A stretch of 64,000 bases of DNA from Paragorgia papillata (GCA_035771165.1 JAWNZC010000348.1:3228501-3292500), one strand, 5' to 3'; shown: positions 1 through 12,198, numbered from the stretch's first letter. Notes: a model not told the origin generated them from the sequence alone. Translations and numbers: made by a program.

Positions 1-542
1 ATATGTGTTAAGTCTTGCGACATGTATTTTACTAAGTCTATAAACACCAAACGATTTTATTCGTGGCTGAGAGAATTAGAAAAAAGGTTACTACAAGTTG
101 AAAACGACCTCTTAATTCTTTCGAGGCGGCGTCAGGCTCTCAAGTATTGTGTATATTTTACTCTGTCGGTGTCACAGGGATGAGTGCATGATTCCAGGAC
201 TGATGAGTAACCCTGTCCAGGGATGAATGACCCCTAACCCCACCAAACTCAAATTAATTACCTAATACAGACCCTTAGCCTCACTTCTAATCAAAGCCAA
301 GAAGCGAAAAATGTTGGCCGTTCTTTTAATATATTGTGGTTGAACATAATATATTGTAAAAAATAGGGAAAAAGACTGTGAGTCATAGATAGGCGCTATT
401 AGTATAATTGGCTATTGTTGTTTTTGCTTTGTTTTATTCGTTGACGACTCTCGTTGGCTGTAAGTTCAAGTCCATGAGGAGTTAGTGGTTGGTAATTTTA
501 CTATAGCTGTTTGAGTTGTTGCTGCGCCGAAGTCGAGCATCA
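1..542. other. No gene seen
   Basis: AT-rich sequence with no ORF of interest, no RNA gene and no clear repeat. I see nothing to annotate here. Confidence 0.5.
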
Positions 543-1380
543 TCTTTTATTCCGTTCATTTCATGTTATGCTATGCAAAACTACTCTACTATACGCATAT
601 TCCATTCTATTCTTTTCCATGCTATGAATTGCGATTCTCTCTTCGTCTATTCCATTTTATTCTATTTTGCGCATGCTATACTATCTCATCCCTTCCCTTC
701 CTACTCTGTCTTATTCTGCCCTATTCCATCCTATCCCGTCCTACTCTGTCCTATTCCGTCCTACTCTGTACTACTCCGTCCTACTCTGTCCTATTCCGTC
801 CTACTCTGTCCTATTCCATCCTATTCCGTTCTATTCCAATCCTATTCCGTCCTACTGTCTTATTCTGTCCTATTCCATCCTATTCCGTCCTACTCTGTAC
901 TATTCCGTCATACTCTGTCCTATTCTGTCATATGGCTCTGTCCTATTCCGTCCTACTGTCTTATTCTGTCCTATTCCATCCTATTCCGTCCTACTCTGTA
1001 CTATTCCGTCATACTCTGTCCTATTTCGTCATACTCTGTCCTATTCCGTCCTACTCTGTACTATTCCGTCCTACTCTGTCCTATTCCGTCATACTCTGTC
1101 CTATTCCGTCCTACTCTGTACTATTCCGTCATACTCTGTCCTATTCCGTCATACTCTGTTCGATTCTGTCATACTCTTCCCGATTATGTCCTATTCTATC
1201 CTATTTCGTCTTATTCTGTCCTACTCTGTTCGATTCCGTCCTGCTCTGCCCGATTCTGTCCTGTTCTATCCTATTCCGTCCTATTTTGTCCTATTCCGTT
1301 TTATCCAGTTATATTCCATCCTATTTCGTCTTATTCTGTCCTATTCCGCGCTATTCCATTTTATTTCATTCTATCCTGAC
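543..1380 (+). repeat. Pyrimidine-rich pentanucleotide satellite (ATTCC/ACTCT units)
   Basis: From about 690 the sequence is a tandem array of a 10-bp dimer such as CCTATTCCGT and CCTACTCTGT, built on a 5-bp period. Positions 543-690 hold a more degenerate version. The strand is almost free of stop codons in all three forward frames, giving three overlapping reading frames of 257-287 codons that all encode the same kind of Tyr-Ser-Val-Leu-Phe repeat. This is a composition effect and not a gene. The ATTCC motif matches the unit of human satellites II/III, most likely by convergence. Confidence 0.9.
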
Positions 1381-1575
1381 TATCCATTGCTGTACACACA
1401 ACATATGGAGTATTTGTCAATTGTAGAAAAAATCCAGTGAAAAACATATATTGCTACAAAATACAATTACAGCAGTTGTGGAACAGTGCAATTGAATTGT
1501 AAAAAAGAAAAAGAAAACAGTGTGCTTATTATAGTAGGCTGGTGCTTTTTTTAGAAATTTGCTCATTTTCCTCAT

Positions 1576-2046
1576 TAAAGGGGATTGGTTTGGAAAAATT
1601 AAGTTTTTGTCTAATTTGAAAGAACTCATAAAATTGTAATAGAAGATCCTTTACAACTTTTTCGTATCTTTCTGCGTTTTCAAGATATTTCAATTTGTTT
1701 GATATGTAAATGAGATGATCTCTGACGTCAGGAGTGGGGTAAGAAATTTTCATACAGAGCAAAATCACTTACATATCTAACATGAAATGTTCAGCGTCGC
1801 AAGGAGTTTTTATGTGCACAGTTTCAAATGATTTCGCTGAACAAACTTAGAGATATAACTGGTTTTGCTACATGTGAAAATATTTTACCCCACACCTGAC
1901 GTCAGAGACCATCTCATTTACATATCAAACAAATTGGAATACCTTGAAAACGAAGAGAGATAAGAAAAAGTTGTAAAGGATGTTCTATTACAATTTTTTT
2001 CTTTCAAATTAGACAAACTTAATTTTTAGTGCTATTGCCTTTAAAA
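1576..2046. mobile_element. Foldback MITE, copy 1 (long inverted-repeat arms)
   Basis: Two arms of about 200 bp are inverted copies of one another. The left arm runs from TTAAAGGGGATTGG through AAGATCCTTTACAAC. The right arm ends in GTTGTAAAGGAT and then CCTTTAAAAGG. Both arms contain the segment TGACGTCAG next to a TGGGGTA motif. A second copy lies at 35335-35750. Two short ORFs inside are shadows of the arms. Confidence 0.8.
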
Positions 2047-2051
2047 GGATA

Positions 2052-2185
2052 TTTACTCGTTTAAGCGCCGCCCCCGATTAAGCGCCGCATACGAGAGCAA
2101 AAATATTAAAGAGCGCGCCCTCAAATAAGCGCCGCATCTGAAACTCTAAAAATTTAAAGAGCGCCGCGGCGCTTAAACGAGTAAA
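2052..2185. repeat. Short foldback with TTTAAGCGCCGC arms
   Basis: The left end TTTACTCGTTTAAGCGCCGC is mirrored by GCGCTTAAACGAGTAAA at the right end. Further internal copies of AAGCGCCGC lie in between. No coding potential; it looks like a miniature inverted-repeat element. Confidence 0.7.
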
Positions 2186-2765
2186 AACGGTAACTTACTT
2201 GAAACAGAATGATATACTAAAGAGGGGTTTGGGGCAGGGGAGCGTAACTGAGGGAGGAGGCTTATTTTTATCGTTAACTTAAAAGGGGTCTTATTAGATG
2301 GGTGATTTATTAGAAGGAGGTTAATAGGGAGAGGTACTTATTAAATTTTCCCATTAAATAAAATTTCTCAAAGTCTTCTCTTCAAGGGGCATAAATTAAT
2401 AGAAGAAGGGAATAATAAAGGTAATTTGATAATTATATTTAAATTTTTTTACAGCTGACAATATTTTCACTGCCAATCAAGAGGAAAAGATTGCAAACTT
2501 CATAGTGAAAATAATATATGGTAAGCAGTAACCTATAGAACATTCTTTATGACCTGTATTTACTTACTTCTCAGGCCTGGAACATAGAAATTAATGTTAT
2601 GATTTTTATATATGACCAGCTAATGCATGCAGCACCTTTGATATAATAATACAACTTTATGGGATACATTATATGAACATCACCCTATAAAGCACCCTTT
2701 ATGCGAAACCGTCGAACACATTTAAATAACTAGCAAAATAGCACTTCATGTAATATATATATCAT

Positions 2766-2892
2766 ACACGAGAAGCCGTTTATTATCTGATTTGAAAACA
2801 CCGAGAAGTGTGTTGAAAAACGAGACGATAACCGTTTTTTTTAACTCACTTCGAGTTGTTTTTAAATCAGATAATAAACGGCTTTCGAGTGT
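2766..2892. repeat. Foldback hairpin
   Basis: Arms of about 45 bp centred on CCGTTTATTATCTGATTT and its complement AAATCAGATAATAAACGG. They are closed by a loop containing an internal smaller inverted repeat (CGAGAAGTG and CACTTCG). No gene. Confidence 0.75.
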
Positions 2893-2901
2893 ATGGTATA
2901 G

Positions 2902-3044
2902 CTTCTCAAACAAATCAGTATTTAAAGAGAAATTTGAGGTAAAACTTGTCTTAATTCATTGGCGTTTATTACCACATTTCACAACAACGTCTCGGTAACT
3001 GATTTCCATTATGTTTTCCTCATGAATTTGATGAGTTTGAGAAG
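2902..3044. repeat. Dispersed repeat with CTTCTCAAAC ends
   Basis: The segment begins CTTCTCAAAC and ends with the inverted GTTTGAGAAG. A diverged copy lies at about 14226-14362, sharing the AATCAGTATTT, AATTTGAGGTAAAA and TTCATGA...ATGAGTTTGAGAAG motifs. The end motif, ACTCATTAATAATTCATGAGG, also recurs near 24120, 41570, 44930, 45415 and 59415, so this is one of the commonest modules in the window. Confidence 0.7.
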
Positions 3045-3139
3045 TATATATAGTCCCATAGAACACATTACATGATCAACTGACGAGCAGCACCCTGGCT
3101 ATAAAGTACTTTTTACACAAATCCATGGAACTCGTGATC

Positions 3140-3372
3140 ATACGTGTACATACACACATACATACATACAGGTCGACCGCAGTCGAAGGAGCTGAAGGCC
3201 CTTAGAACCCGGTGAAAAACCCTCGGAGCACAGGAGAGACCAACTAAACTCTACTCACGTGGTCCAAGCTCGAGAACGGGGCTGTTCCCAAACGGTCACC
3301 CATCCAAGTACTAACCCCGTCCAACCGGGCTTAACTATTGGTGAGAGGCAGCGCCCTAACAACACACGCCAT
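3140..3372 (-). mobile_element. SINE with tRNA-like/5S rRNA-derived head, copy 1
   Basis: On the minus strand a GTTAGGGCGCTGCCTCTCACC segment is followed by AGTTAAGCCCGG, GGGGTTAGTACTTGGATGGG and TTGGGAA. These match the 3' half of eukaryotic 5S rRNA, including its internal control region. Downstream come GTGCTCCGAGGGTTTTTC and CCGGGTTCT, a core also present in the copy at 16271. The element ends in a (TATG)n-type tail at about 3142-3172. Together this indicates a Pol III-derived SINE. The core resembles published animal SINE core domains such as the Meta-domain; that name is from memory. Confidence 0.8.
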
Positions 3373-6058
3373 CCGTGCTCCCCTTATAAAAGGTGTAAAT
3401 ACACCTTATACAACCAAATGTGCAAGCACGTCATAATTAGGAAACTTTATGGAACAATTATATGACCAACTGCACTCTATATTATATATAATTTCAAGCA
3501 ACACCTTTATAACCAGCTATTTAGCCACCCAGCTCCTGTTTAGCCCCCCTTCTAATAAGTTCCAATTCTGGATATAAAGATAACCACCTCCATATTCTCT
3601 ATATTTAGCTTTCTTATAATAAGCCCTTTCTAGTTAGCCTGGATTCTGGATAAAGATAACTACAATATTTCCTCTCGTGAAGTATTCCATCTCTATTTAG
3701 CTGACCTAGGGACCCTCTTTTGTATTAATTCTATTTTACGCAAATCATAGAAATTTTATAGTCTATCTCATATAAAACTTTTACTTGGAAAATTATTTTA
3801 ACGTCCACTTTTAAAAGAAGTACTGTCAGGACCTCAGTTTGATATTTTTTCGTAATTGCCGCACTCAGGGCTAATAAGAAGTTAATAATTTTTTTATTAG
3901 CATACATGGATATTTATAAAAGTGCATATATCCCAAAAAGGCAAACATTAAGTTGGTCCTATTTGAAACTGGAACTCTTAAAATAATGAAGAATACCAAT
4001 TTACAGCTCTTTCATATTTCACTTAGTTCTTTAGATTTAAAATCACGTATATCTTTACGATTATTGAACAAAATTATTTTTTACGATTATTGAACAAATT
4101 CAACTTTTCATGTTGCCATAGAAATAGTACAGTTTTTAGACCTCTACATTTTTTGTCATATCAATCCTTTTTTTTCTTACATAGCACGCTACTACGCTTT
4201 GTATCAGAATTCAATCTCTTTTAGCTCAGTAGGCAATTAATTAATTGTACCACTGTATGAGAGTTTTGATTTGGCAAACTAAGGAGCTGTTTATATGGGA
4301 GCCGGGACGGGACAAGTAAGCGGGACAGGACGTTTTTCATCCCGGGTTTATATGAGAATGTTCTCAGGCGGGACAGTTGCGATCGGGACGTTTCACAACA
4401 CAGCTAGAAAGTTGTAAAAAACACAGAATAACAGAGAAATAAATAGAATTTAACGTATTATAATGAGTTGCTGTCTTCCTATATACTAGCCGTTATCACT
4501 CATTTGTATCGAATAAACAGCTTAAGAATCAAAATAAATACTCGAAACGGTATCCGTCAGCCTAGACACTAGGCCTTGAACGGTCAGATTTTCCTAATTA
4601 TTCCAAATTAAATAATATAATTGATATTTCATAAATAAATAATAAATTGTTAATAACAAAAGGATAGTTGATGTAAGAACGACATTAGCCACAGTAAAAA
4701 TACTAAAGCGATTGTCAAAATAGCAGCGGAGTTTTTGAATTTTCGCATCCTTGACAATCAGTTGCACCGCAATCGGTCTCAATGGAGAACACTTCTGCTA
4801 AATTCAGCCACGGTCAGCGGGGCGATCTGCTAAATTCAGCCACGGTCAGCGGACTATTAAGGGGTGCAAACCAATCAGAGAGCCAGAATAGAGTGGCTGA
4901 ATTTGGCGGGAGCCACGGTCAGCCACCCTTGCCATATCTTGTTACAATTTTATTGCGAAATAATGCAATCAAAATCTAGTCGGCTCCCGTAGTCGGTAGT
5001 GGACGTCAGTCTGCCTTGACCGAGTTCTTCAAAGTGATATTCAAGAATGCCAGCGCGTATAGAGGGACAATGATTGTGCCTGTGACAGATAGTTGGAATA
5101 TACTAGATGATAGTTCGCACAAGAAAATTAAGGAACTGAAGAGATGTTGGTTTCTTTGATTTCTTTATTTATAGCATGATTTTCTCTCTACTAAAATCGA
5201 ATTCTGCTCGGAATTCTGTGTTACTATAAAACTGTGTGGTGTTACTCAGGATATATAAATCTTTAAAGCATTGATCAAATTGAAGAACAAGCATGAGATC
5301 AAACTGAGAGCCGCGACCTCTCTCTCTCTCATTACAATGTTTATAATTCTCATCGACTGAACACAGCATTTCTATCATGGTTCAACTTTGAAATATTATC
5401 TGCAAGATAAGAGACTTGTCAGTCGCGTGAATTAACACTCTCTTAATCGTTTGACAGACTGTATAGAGCGACGATATTTAGGAGTCTATTTACTAACTCA
5501 GTTTACATCTTCTGGCTTCATCAACTCCATTGTCTTTATTCTCGCTTTATCGAGGGAAAGACAATCAGTATAAAACGTAAAGGGACTCCATTTCCTGACC
5601 TGGAGTTCTAAACAGTGATCTGACAAATGCTAGCTGATACCTATAAATTGTTAATATTAATATTACACCAGCAGGGTTGCTTTGATTATTCTTGAAAGTG
5701 AAAATTGGCTGGCATTAGACAGAATATACTCAATAGAATTCTAAGTAATGGCCAAAGGATACCTAGCTGCTTGACTGGTTAGTTTATTTATATGTCACAC
5801 AAAACCCGTTAAACATACGATTCATATTGGATCAATTACTCCTAAACATTTTATTGAATAATTAGAAGATCTTGGCTTGAAAGAGAAAAGAAAAATTTTG
5901 ATTTGAGTAAAAATTTTACAAAGATCTCGGTGAAAATCATGTACAAAACGATCCTACAATATTACTCTAGATCTCTCTCAAAATGCAGGAAATGCGTTTA
6001 CAGAGACTCTAATTTTCAAAATTTTAGGCTAGATCCGCCCCTGCCTTCTATATATAGC
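3373..6058. other. No gene; minor repeats
   Basis: No coding sequence supported. At 4797-4930 the 24-bp segment GCTAAATTCAGCCACGGTCA(GCGG) occurs twice in tandem, and an inverted match (GTGGCTGAATTTGGC) follows. At 4288-4400 a GC-richer stretch with GGGACGGGACAAG and GGCGGGACAG has the look of a degraded inverted-repeat element. Confidence 0.5.
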
Positions 6059-6503
6059 TTGGAACCCAACGACAAATAGAAGGCCTAGTCGAATTGCCAA
6101 CATCTCAAAAGTGCCCCAAAACGGCCCATGTCAAAGATAGCGACATACAGTGTTATCACACGGCCCAAGTCAAAGATATAGCGACATACAGTAGTATTAC
6201 ACTTTAATGGAATGGTACATAAAAGTTGCTGGACACGAATCTAACCATTTAACGACCCAGATTTGACTTGTCAGTGTAGGAAATGTTTACGAATTACGAT
6301 AATTGTAAGAAGTACGCGTATAGTAATCAATAGGTTATTTAGGTTTCATAACTTACTTGTTTTTATAATAGAGACTAACTGAAATTGACGAAATTGTGAG
6401 AAAAATCGTGTGATATCACTGTGTGTCGCTATCTTTAACATGAGCCGTTTTAGGGCATTTTTGAGATGTTGTTGGCAATTCGGCTAGGCTTCTTGCTAGG
6501 TTC
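6059..6503. mobile_element. Foldback element with arms of about 100 bp
   Basis: The left arm (about 6059-6160) carries GAATTGCCAACATCTCAAAA, AAAACGGCCCATGT and AAAGATAGCGACA. The right arm (about 6410-6503) carries the reverse complement of each in inverse order. The left arm also has a tandem repeat of the AAAGATA-TAGCGACATACAGT segment (6136-6195). No ORF of interest lies between the arms. Confidence 0.8.
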
Positions 6504-6701
6504 CAGACCTTTGCGAATGCAAGCCCTCGCGAGAATAGTGGGCCTAATGTCTAGGCTGGGTATCCGTCATATCGTGCCAGTTAGGCGGACAAAGTATTTA
6601 TATGGCGAAAATTGTCCCTCTCAAGTTGGGATCCCCGTCTCAAAATTCGACGATTTTGAGTGGCCAATCGTCGCCAAACGGACATTCGTCGAAAATATTA
6701 G

Positions 6702-6747
6702 GAAGAACTTGGCAAGAACTTGGCAAAAACTTGGCAAGAACCTGGCT
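6702..6747. repeat. 11-bp minisatellite, four units
   Basis: Four tandem copies of AAGAACTTGGC with one or two changes. The array sits in a stretch open in two frames, and no protein family is recognisable. Confidence 0.8.
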
Positions 6748-7375
6748 GTCCGAAGGACGAGTGCTATTAATGTTGAGGTCTTTGAAAAACTCACAAGTGT
6801 ATGGTATATCTTTTGGGCAAATTTTCAGCCCTCAGGGTCTATCTGTTTGGACAGCTAAATGGGTAGCCCACAAACTGTATTATATTTAAGATACAATCTG
6901 TTTTAATTTGTTCAGTTTTCTTTTTGAAATTAATGTAATTTTGATGGATATGAGCTCTGATAGTTTAAATCATCTTAAATATCAATTTCTTTGCTGAAAT
7001 CACTGTTAATAAAAAATTTATAGTTTTTACCTGTCCGATAACAAAGTTAAGATGTTTAAATACTTATCCTTTGGAGATTAGTTTAGTGACTTTGAAGAAA
7101 AGCCAAAATGATGGTATTTTTAATACTTCGGGCTAATTATATCAATGATCTCCCTGGTTCGTAAGATGTAAACCGAACACTTGTAATATAAGAAACTAAT
7201 TCCTGTTTAGGCTCTCTGAATATATTAAAACCATGCGCATAGCACGTGCTTCTGCCGGTTTGGTGCCCATCAAACTAACAATGAACTAAGTAATTATTAA
7301 ATATCAAAGAATTAAGTAATTATATGCATTGGGTACATAAAAGACAGTGCAAGGCGTGTTGAACAGTATACACAT

Positions 7376-7601
7376 CGAGGGGTGTATCACTTCAGAAAAA
7401 GTGTACGAGATTTTTGGGATTTCAAAATCCCGTGGGATTTTTTTTGGGATTTTGGGGGAATTTTTGAGATTTTGGTGGGATTTTTTAGAATTTGTTTTGA
7501 GATTTTTGGTGATTTTCTGAGTTTTTGGTGATTTTTTTAGATTTTTGGTGATTTTCTGAGATTTATTGAGATTTTTGCATACATGTACGATACACCCCTC
7601 G
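7376..7601. mobile_element. hAT-type MITE with exact 8-bp target duplication
   Basis: Terminal inverted repeats CGAGGGGTGTATC and GATACACCCCTCG enclose 226 bp. The octamer ATACACAT flanks both ends perfectly (7368-7375 and 7602-7609), the duplication length typical of hAT transposition. The interior is a degenerate array of GATTTTTGG/GATTTTCTG units, which on the minus strand reads as Lys-rich KITKNLK repeats. That reading is an artefact of the simple repeat. Confidence 0.88.
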
Positions 7602-7609
7602 ATACACAT

Positions 7610-9600
7610 CATATGCGAAGAATTCAAAAAGCTAAATTGCAAGCAAGCTATCTTACTGGAGTTCAATTGCTATTGAAAACATGCCAATGCCTTTATAGCT
7701 AGACTTTAAAAAATACCCCACGCTCCCCTCCCATTCGATATCCACGAAAAGAACAGAATAACAATTTGAGAACGTTTCGACACAAAACAGAACTTGTGTG
7801 GCAGCATGGAGCTCAATTACAAGTGCCATAATAATCTGATCTGTAACTCAGTTTAAAAGTAAGCAAACTGTCTGAGTGTCATAGTTCAGTTCCTGCATTG
7901 ACAGTATAGTGGATAGGAAACTAGTCAGCATTTTGACAACAAAGGTAAGCAAAAAATATTCTATATCTATATCTTAAAACATGCAATGTATTTCGACAGG
8001 TACCTATATCATTATATAGTTTTCCTGAAGCTCGGTCAGATATTCAAACAAATTACTGAAGTGCCTGAGCGCAGAGGGTCATCTGCGCATGAACGCATGT
8101 TCCCTTGCGCACGTTCTAGCAGATATAGTGTTAACTTATCTATAACTAGCTGCGGCGCAATAGTCATTGAACATTATTGTTGCTGTTGGTGAGTGGTTGG
8201 TAAAATGTTTAGTCACTGGATACTATAGTTACCCAGACCTTCATCATGCAGCATTCAACTGGCGACATGTTGCCACAAAATCAGTGAGCAGTGGTTTCCA
8301 TGTGATCTAAATTCATTCTTGAACTTGCGCAACAAGTCAAGGTTTGAATGTTTATCCTCGTATAAACGCGACTCATCGAGTCGGTATTTCTTATCTCACT
8401 AAAGAACATACCACTTATTTTCCGTCTTGAACAAATATTGGCACACTCGTAAAATAATGGCGAGAATTTCTAATGGTCCCATCAATGAAACCAAAGTAAT
8501 GTGTCGGAGTTAAAACAGTAATGTGATAACTGATAAACTCGTGATGTTTTGTCTTGTGTTTTTTTAGAGTAGTTAAAAAATAAACAAAGGGTTCGGCATT
8601 CGAATGCTATTCGTTGGTGGTCTATTATAAATACGTTGTTATCTTAAAACAAACAAATATAGTTTTATTAATGGAATGTTGATTCTGGGCTATATTTAGA
8701 ATAGTATATGGAGCCTTATTTTTCTTATCCCCGTGCAGTGTCTAAGTGTCTTCCACAAGCAACTCTGTGGCTTAATTCTTAGCACGCAATGTTTTTTTTG
8801 CGAGTCAAGGCCAAATTAACAAGGATATAAGGATGAGCCAAAACATTGCTGGCAGCTTTAGAAACTTTGCCTGCGGGGAAGACTATAATCCTTAACCATT
8901 GCTGTTTCATAGGATAGTGAAATCTTCTATCGCTGCTTCGATACTTTTTATAGCATAAATTCTGATTATTGTTTCTTTAAGACTGTTGTTCCAATCAGTA
9001 ACGTACAAAACATGTTTTTTTGTAATTCCTTCGCGTGCCAGACATGTCATTCAGCTAAATAACATGCAGTCAGTATAAAATCGCAAGACCGGAACAACCT
9101 GCGGAAGAGAAGAGTTGAAGGAATTAGCTGACAAACGCATTAACTACAAACTTACCTTGCACTTGCACAAACTATGTAATAATTTACAATAGCGCACTAT
9201 TGCTATAACCCACTCCTGGCATAATTTTTCCGGGCTGGTTCACCCTTGGTTTCATCACACATATAAAAGGCAGGTTCGGTCAGGGCTTGCCTTAGTGATA
9301 ACTGCGTGAGATGCAGAGGTAAATTTGCTCCGAGCGTCAACTATAGAACCAAAGAGACTCACCCATAAAGCCTGTTAAGACTAAATAATTAGTATGTTTT
9401 CATCAAAATACAGTTGAAGAGAGGGATAAACCCTTCGCCTGCTGAGTTCCGGAGTTCCTTGGTGCGTCAATCTCCGGATACACCTCCCTTGCAAGTTTGT
9501 TTGTAAAATAACTGACCAGTATATATGTTAACCGGAAATTCACATCGTACATTTCATACATGAGATATTGAAGAACACGGAAACATATTCTCATCCCGTT
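7610..9600. other. No gene seen
   Basis: AT-rich sequence with short unrelated ORFs only. No splice-supported coding block, RNA gene or clear repeat was recognised. Confidence 0.45.
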
Positions 9601-9612
9601 AGCTTGTTACAT

Positions 9613-9786
9613 TAGTTCGTTCGTTCGTTCGTTCGTTCGTTCGTTCGTTCGTTCGTTCGTTCGTTCGTTCGTTCGTTCGTTCGTTCGTTTGTTTGTTTGT
9701 TTGTTTGTTTGTTTGTTTGTTTGTTTGTTTGTTTGTTTGTTTGTTTGTTTGTTTGTTTGTTTGTTTGTTTGTTTGTTTGTTTGTTT
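9613..9786. repeat. Two-block tetranucleotide array, (TTCG)n then (TTTG)n
   Basis: About 18 TTCG units are followed directly by about 24 TTTG units with no interspersion. The minus-strand reading (Thr-Asn-Glu-Arg then Lys-Gln-Thr-Asn repeats) is open in two frames purely because of the repeat. TTTG differs from TTCG by C to T at a CpG. Confidence 0.95.
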
Positions 9787-9930
9787 ACTTGACTTCCGTT
9801 GATTGCTTTGTAGCTGAAAGTATTTTTCCATGCACGCGTTAGTTGTTTTATCATGTTGCATGTCATTCTCTCAACCAAAGCAAAGTTTGATGCAAAGTAT
9901 AGGAGCGTGATGTAACCTCACTTACAGTCA

Positions 9931-10118
9931 TTTGCAACTCACTTTTTACCCAAATCTTCGGAAGTTCGTAGTTCGTTTTGAACTCTGCATTTGATTGGTT
10001 GCTTGGTTCCTAGCAGCCAATCAAATGCGTAGTTCAAAACGAACTTTGAACTTCCCAACGAACTTCGGAACTTCGGAACGAACTTCCGAAGACTTGGGTG
10101 AAAAGTGAGTTGCAAATC
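9931..10118. repeat. Foldback element
   Basis: Left end TTGCAACTCACTTTTTACCC and right end GGGTGAAAAGTGAGTTGCAA are inverted copies. Interior arms carry CTTCGGAAGTTCGT and ACGAACTTCCGAAG, and a central AGCAGCCAATCAAATG pairs with CATTTGATTGGTTGC. Near-palindromic over about 190 bp; no coding content. Confidence 0.85.
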
Positions 10119-12198
10119 TTTCCTATCTAAATAAGTACTTAATTAATATTTTATTCTGGCTACGTATGCATGCCAGACGATTTCATTCACCTTTAGGGAA
10201 AACCCTGGAATGAGTTAAGCAGTTCAGTTCCAATTCAATATTTTCCTGAAAACGTTTACACACCTCTAATCACCCTGATTTCATATTTGACTAAATCGCC
10301 ATAATAGTATATTAAGAAATTTTTTTGAATGTGATTATGTCGTTACGTAAAATGATGTTTGTATTAAAACAATGTACGTGATATTAGAGCGTGATTTCCA
10401 GACATAATACTACAGTAAGTTATGTAAATACTAGTAAAAATGGGTCTGTTGGCAGATCTCTGAAGGGCTTGTTAACACTTTGAAGCCTGACGACGAGTCT
10501 TCAGTATTTTATTCTGGCTAACGCCAGACGATTTTATTCAGATGAGCTGAATATAGTATGCTGTACTGTAAATGCTTCGATTTGAAGTAAAGATACACCA
10601 AGTATATTTTAACAAACGATCCTGGCAACTGCATGCATTTATTTCAATTTCAAAGAAATAAACAACGCTTTCTAAAAGACCATGGTTGGGAGGGATTATA
10701 CTTAATTGACCTACTCGTAGGATTGTTTGAAGTATCAGATATATGATATATCTTCAATGTTCTTAAAATATACACGGATATGGCTATAAGCTAAATTTAA
10801 CACGAAATGTTTGCTGCAAAGAGATCAACATTTTTTTTTTCTTCGTGATTGAGGTTATTTACTACGAGAAAGCAAGAAGGTGCTTTCCAGCAAACTAGAG
10901 CATAAATATAGAGTGTATATTTAACAATTACTCGCCGAAGACGAGGTGAATATGAGAATATCAGTGAATAAGAACTGGGACGAAGTCGAGTTCACTGAGC
11001 CTGAGATGAATACTTTTTTTAGTATAAATACACATTTTCGTACTTTAAGGAACAACATTTTCTTTGAAATTGTTAATTTTAATACTCGTCTGTTGCAATT
11101 GACAAATTGGCTGGCAGCCATTTTGAATAAACGCTGTATGTACAGATTATCGATAATTAGTCCGCAGTAGCTCGACCAATCAGCGCGCGCGATTTTTTAT
11201 AATCACCTGTGTATTTGTACTAAAATGCTTTAATACAATCCGCAATAGTAGTCAATGTTCTGCCTTTGCCACCATGTTAGTGATCACTAATCAGAAGAAA
11301 GAAAAAGTGAATATAAATTATTAATGACCATCTCTGCACTGGAATAGTTGCTTGTTTCTCATTATAGAAACACCTGTACATTAAACTTTAACAATTTTAC
11401 AGCTGTAAGCAGTTACTATACTAACAAACATGCAACATAAAACATCACATTATTTTGAAAGTGACAAATCTAGATACATTGTCATTGCAAATGCATTTGC
11501 AAAACCGTGTAATAATGACAAGAATGACTACATGCACGTCATATCCACGTCAACTATTGCACTTTACGTATATGATGATAAGTTTTAGAAAGAAAATCTG
11601 TAAGAGAGGAAAGATTGGAAACGCTCGTCAACTGCCTTTTGAGGATTGGAATTAGATTAAAAGTATAGTCCCTCTCATGGCTTTGGAAAAACTAGTAGGC
11701 CAGAATAGCTTCAGTTTATACAGATAGTATATATCGTCCACTTTAGTTAAAATAATCACAATAGATGGATAGAATTAACGTCCGCCTGGCGCCTGATGTT
11801 AATGTGCGGCATTAATTTGTCAGTTAACAGTGAACACTCAATTAATCTCTTCTAAGTTTATACGTAGACCTTTAAGTTTACCGGCTGTAAAATTTAACAC
11901 CAATATACCAGCTAGTGTGGGAAAGTGTCATTTTAAACAATAGCTCATGCAAATCTCAATCTGCGGTTAAACGAATTAAACCCAATAAGGTAATAAATGG
12001 TTATTTATAAAGAGCTAAAAGTGCCGAAAAGGTCAGTGGTTTGGCTTAACAAGTATGATAATCCATATTAGTATAATCTATTTTTTAGAATAGAATAGAA
12101 CAGAAGTCAAGTTTAATCGAGTGAAATGCCAAATATAATATTACTTGAGATATACGCAATTCTTTCCCGGCATGCATCAGCACCATAATCAAGACAAC
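10119..12198. other. No gene; repeat remnants
   Basis: No supported gene. Around 10922-10955, AACAATTACTCGCCGAAG and ACGAGGTGAATAT resemble the inverted-repeat ends of the element at 58941-59030. Two overlapping opposite-strand ORFs here (about 10921-11170) look like its shadows. Confidence 0.45.

Noticed and set aside
196..225. CTGATGA followed by a CCCTG/CAGGG stem as a second hammerhead
   Set aside because: No GAAA after the stem and no stem III or cleavage site.
543..1380. CRISPR-like array (also considered for 38268-38450)
   Set aside because: No unique spacers of constant length, no cas genes, and clear eukaryotic context.
516..1440. Three long forward ORFs encoding Tyr-Ser-Val-Leu-Phe repeats
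   Set aside because: All three frames are open only because a pyrimidine-rich 5/10-bp satellite lacks stop codons; no gene signal.
7304..7666. 120-codon Lys-rich minus-strand ORF
   Set aside because: It runs through the hAT MITE and its simple-repeat interior, and has no family signature.
9607..9878. Two minus-strand ORFs of Lys-Gln-Thr-Asn and Thr-Asn-Glu-Arg repeats
   Set aside because: Translation of the (TTCG)n/(TTTG)n array.
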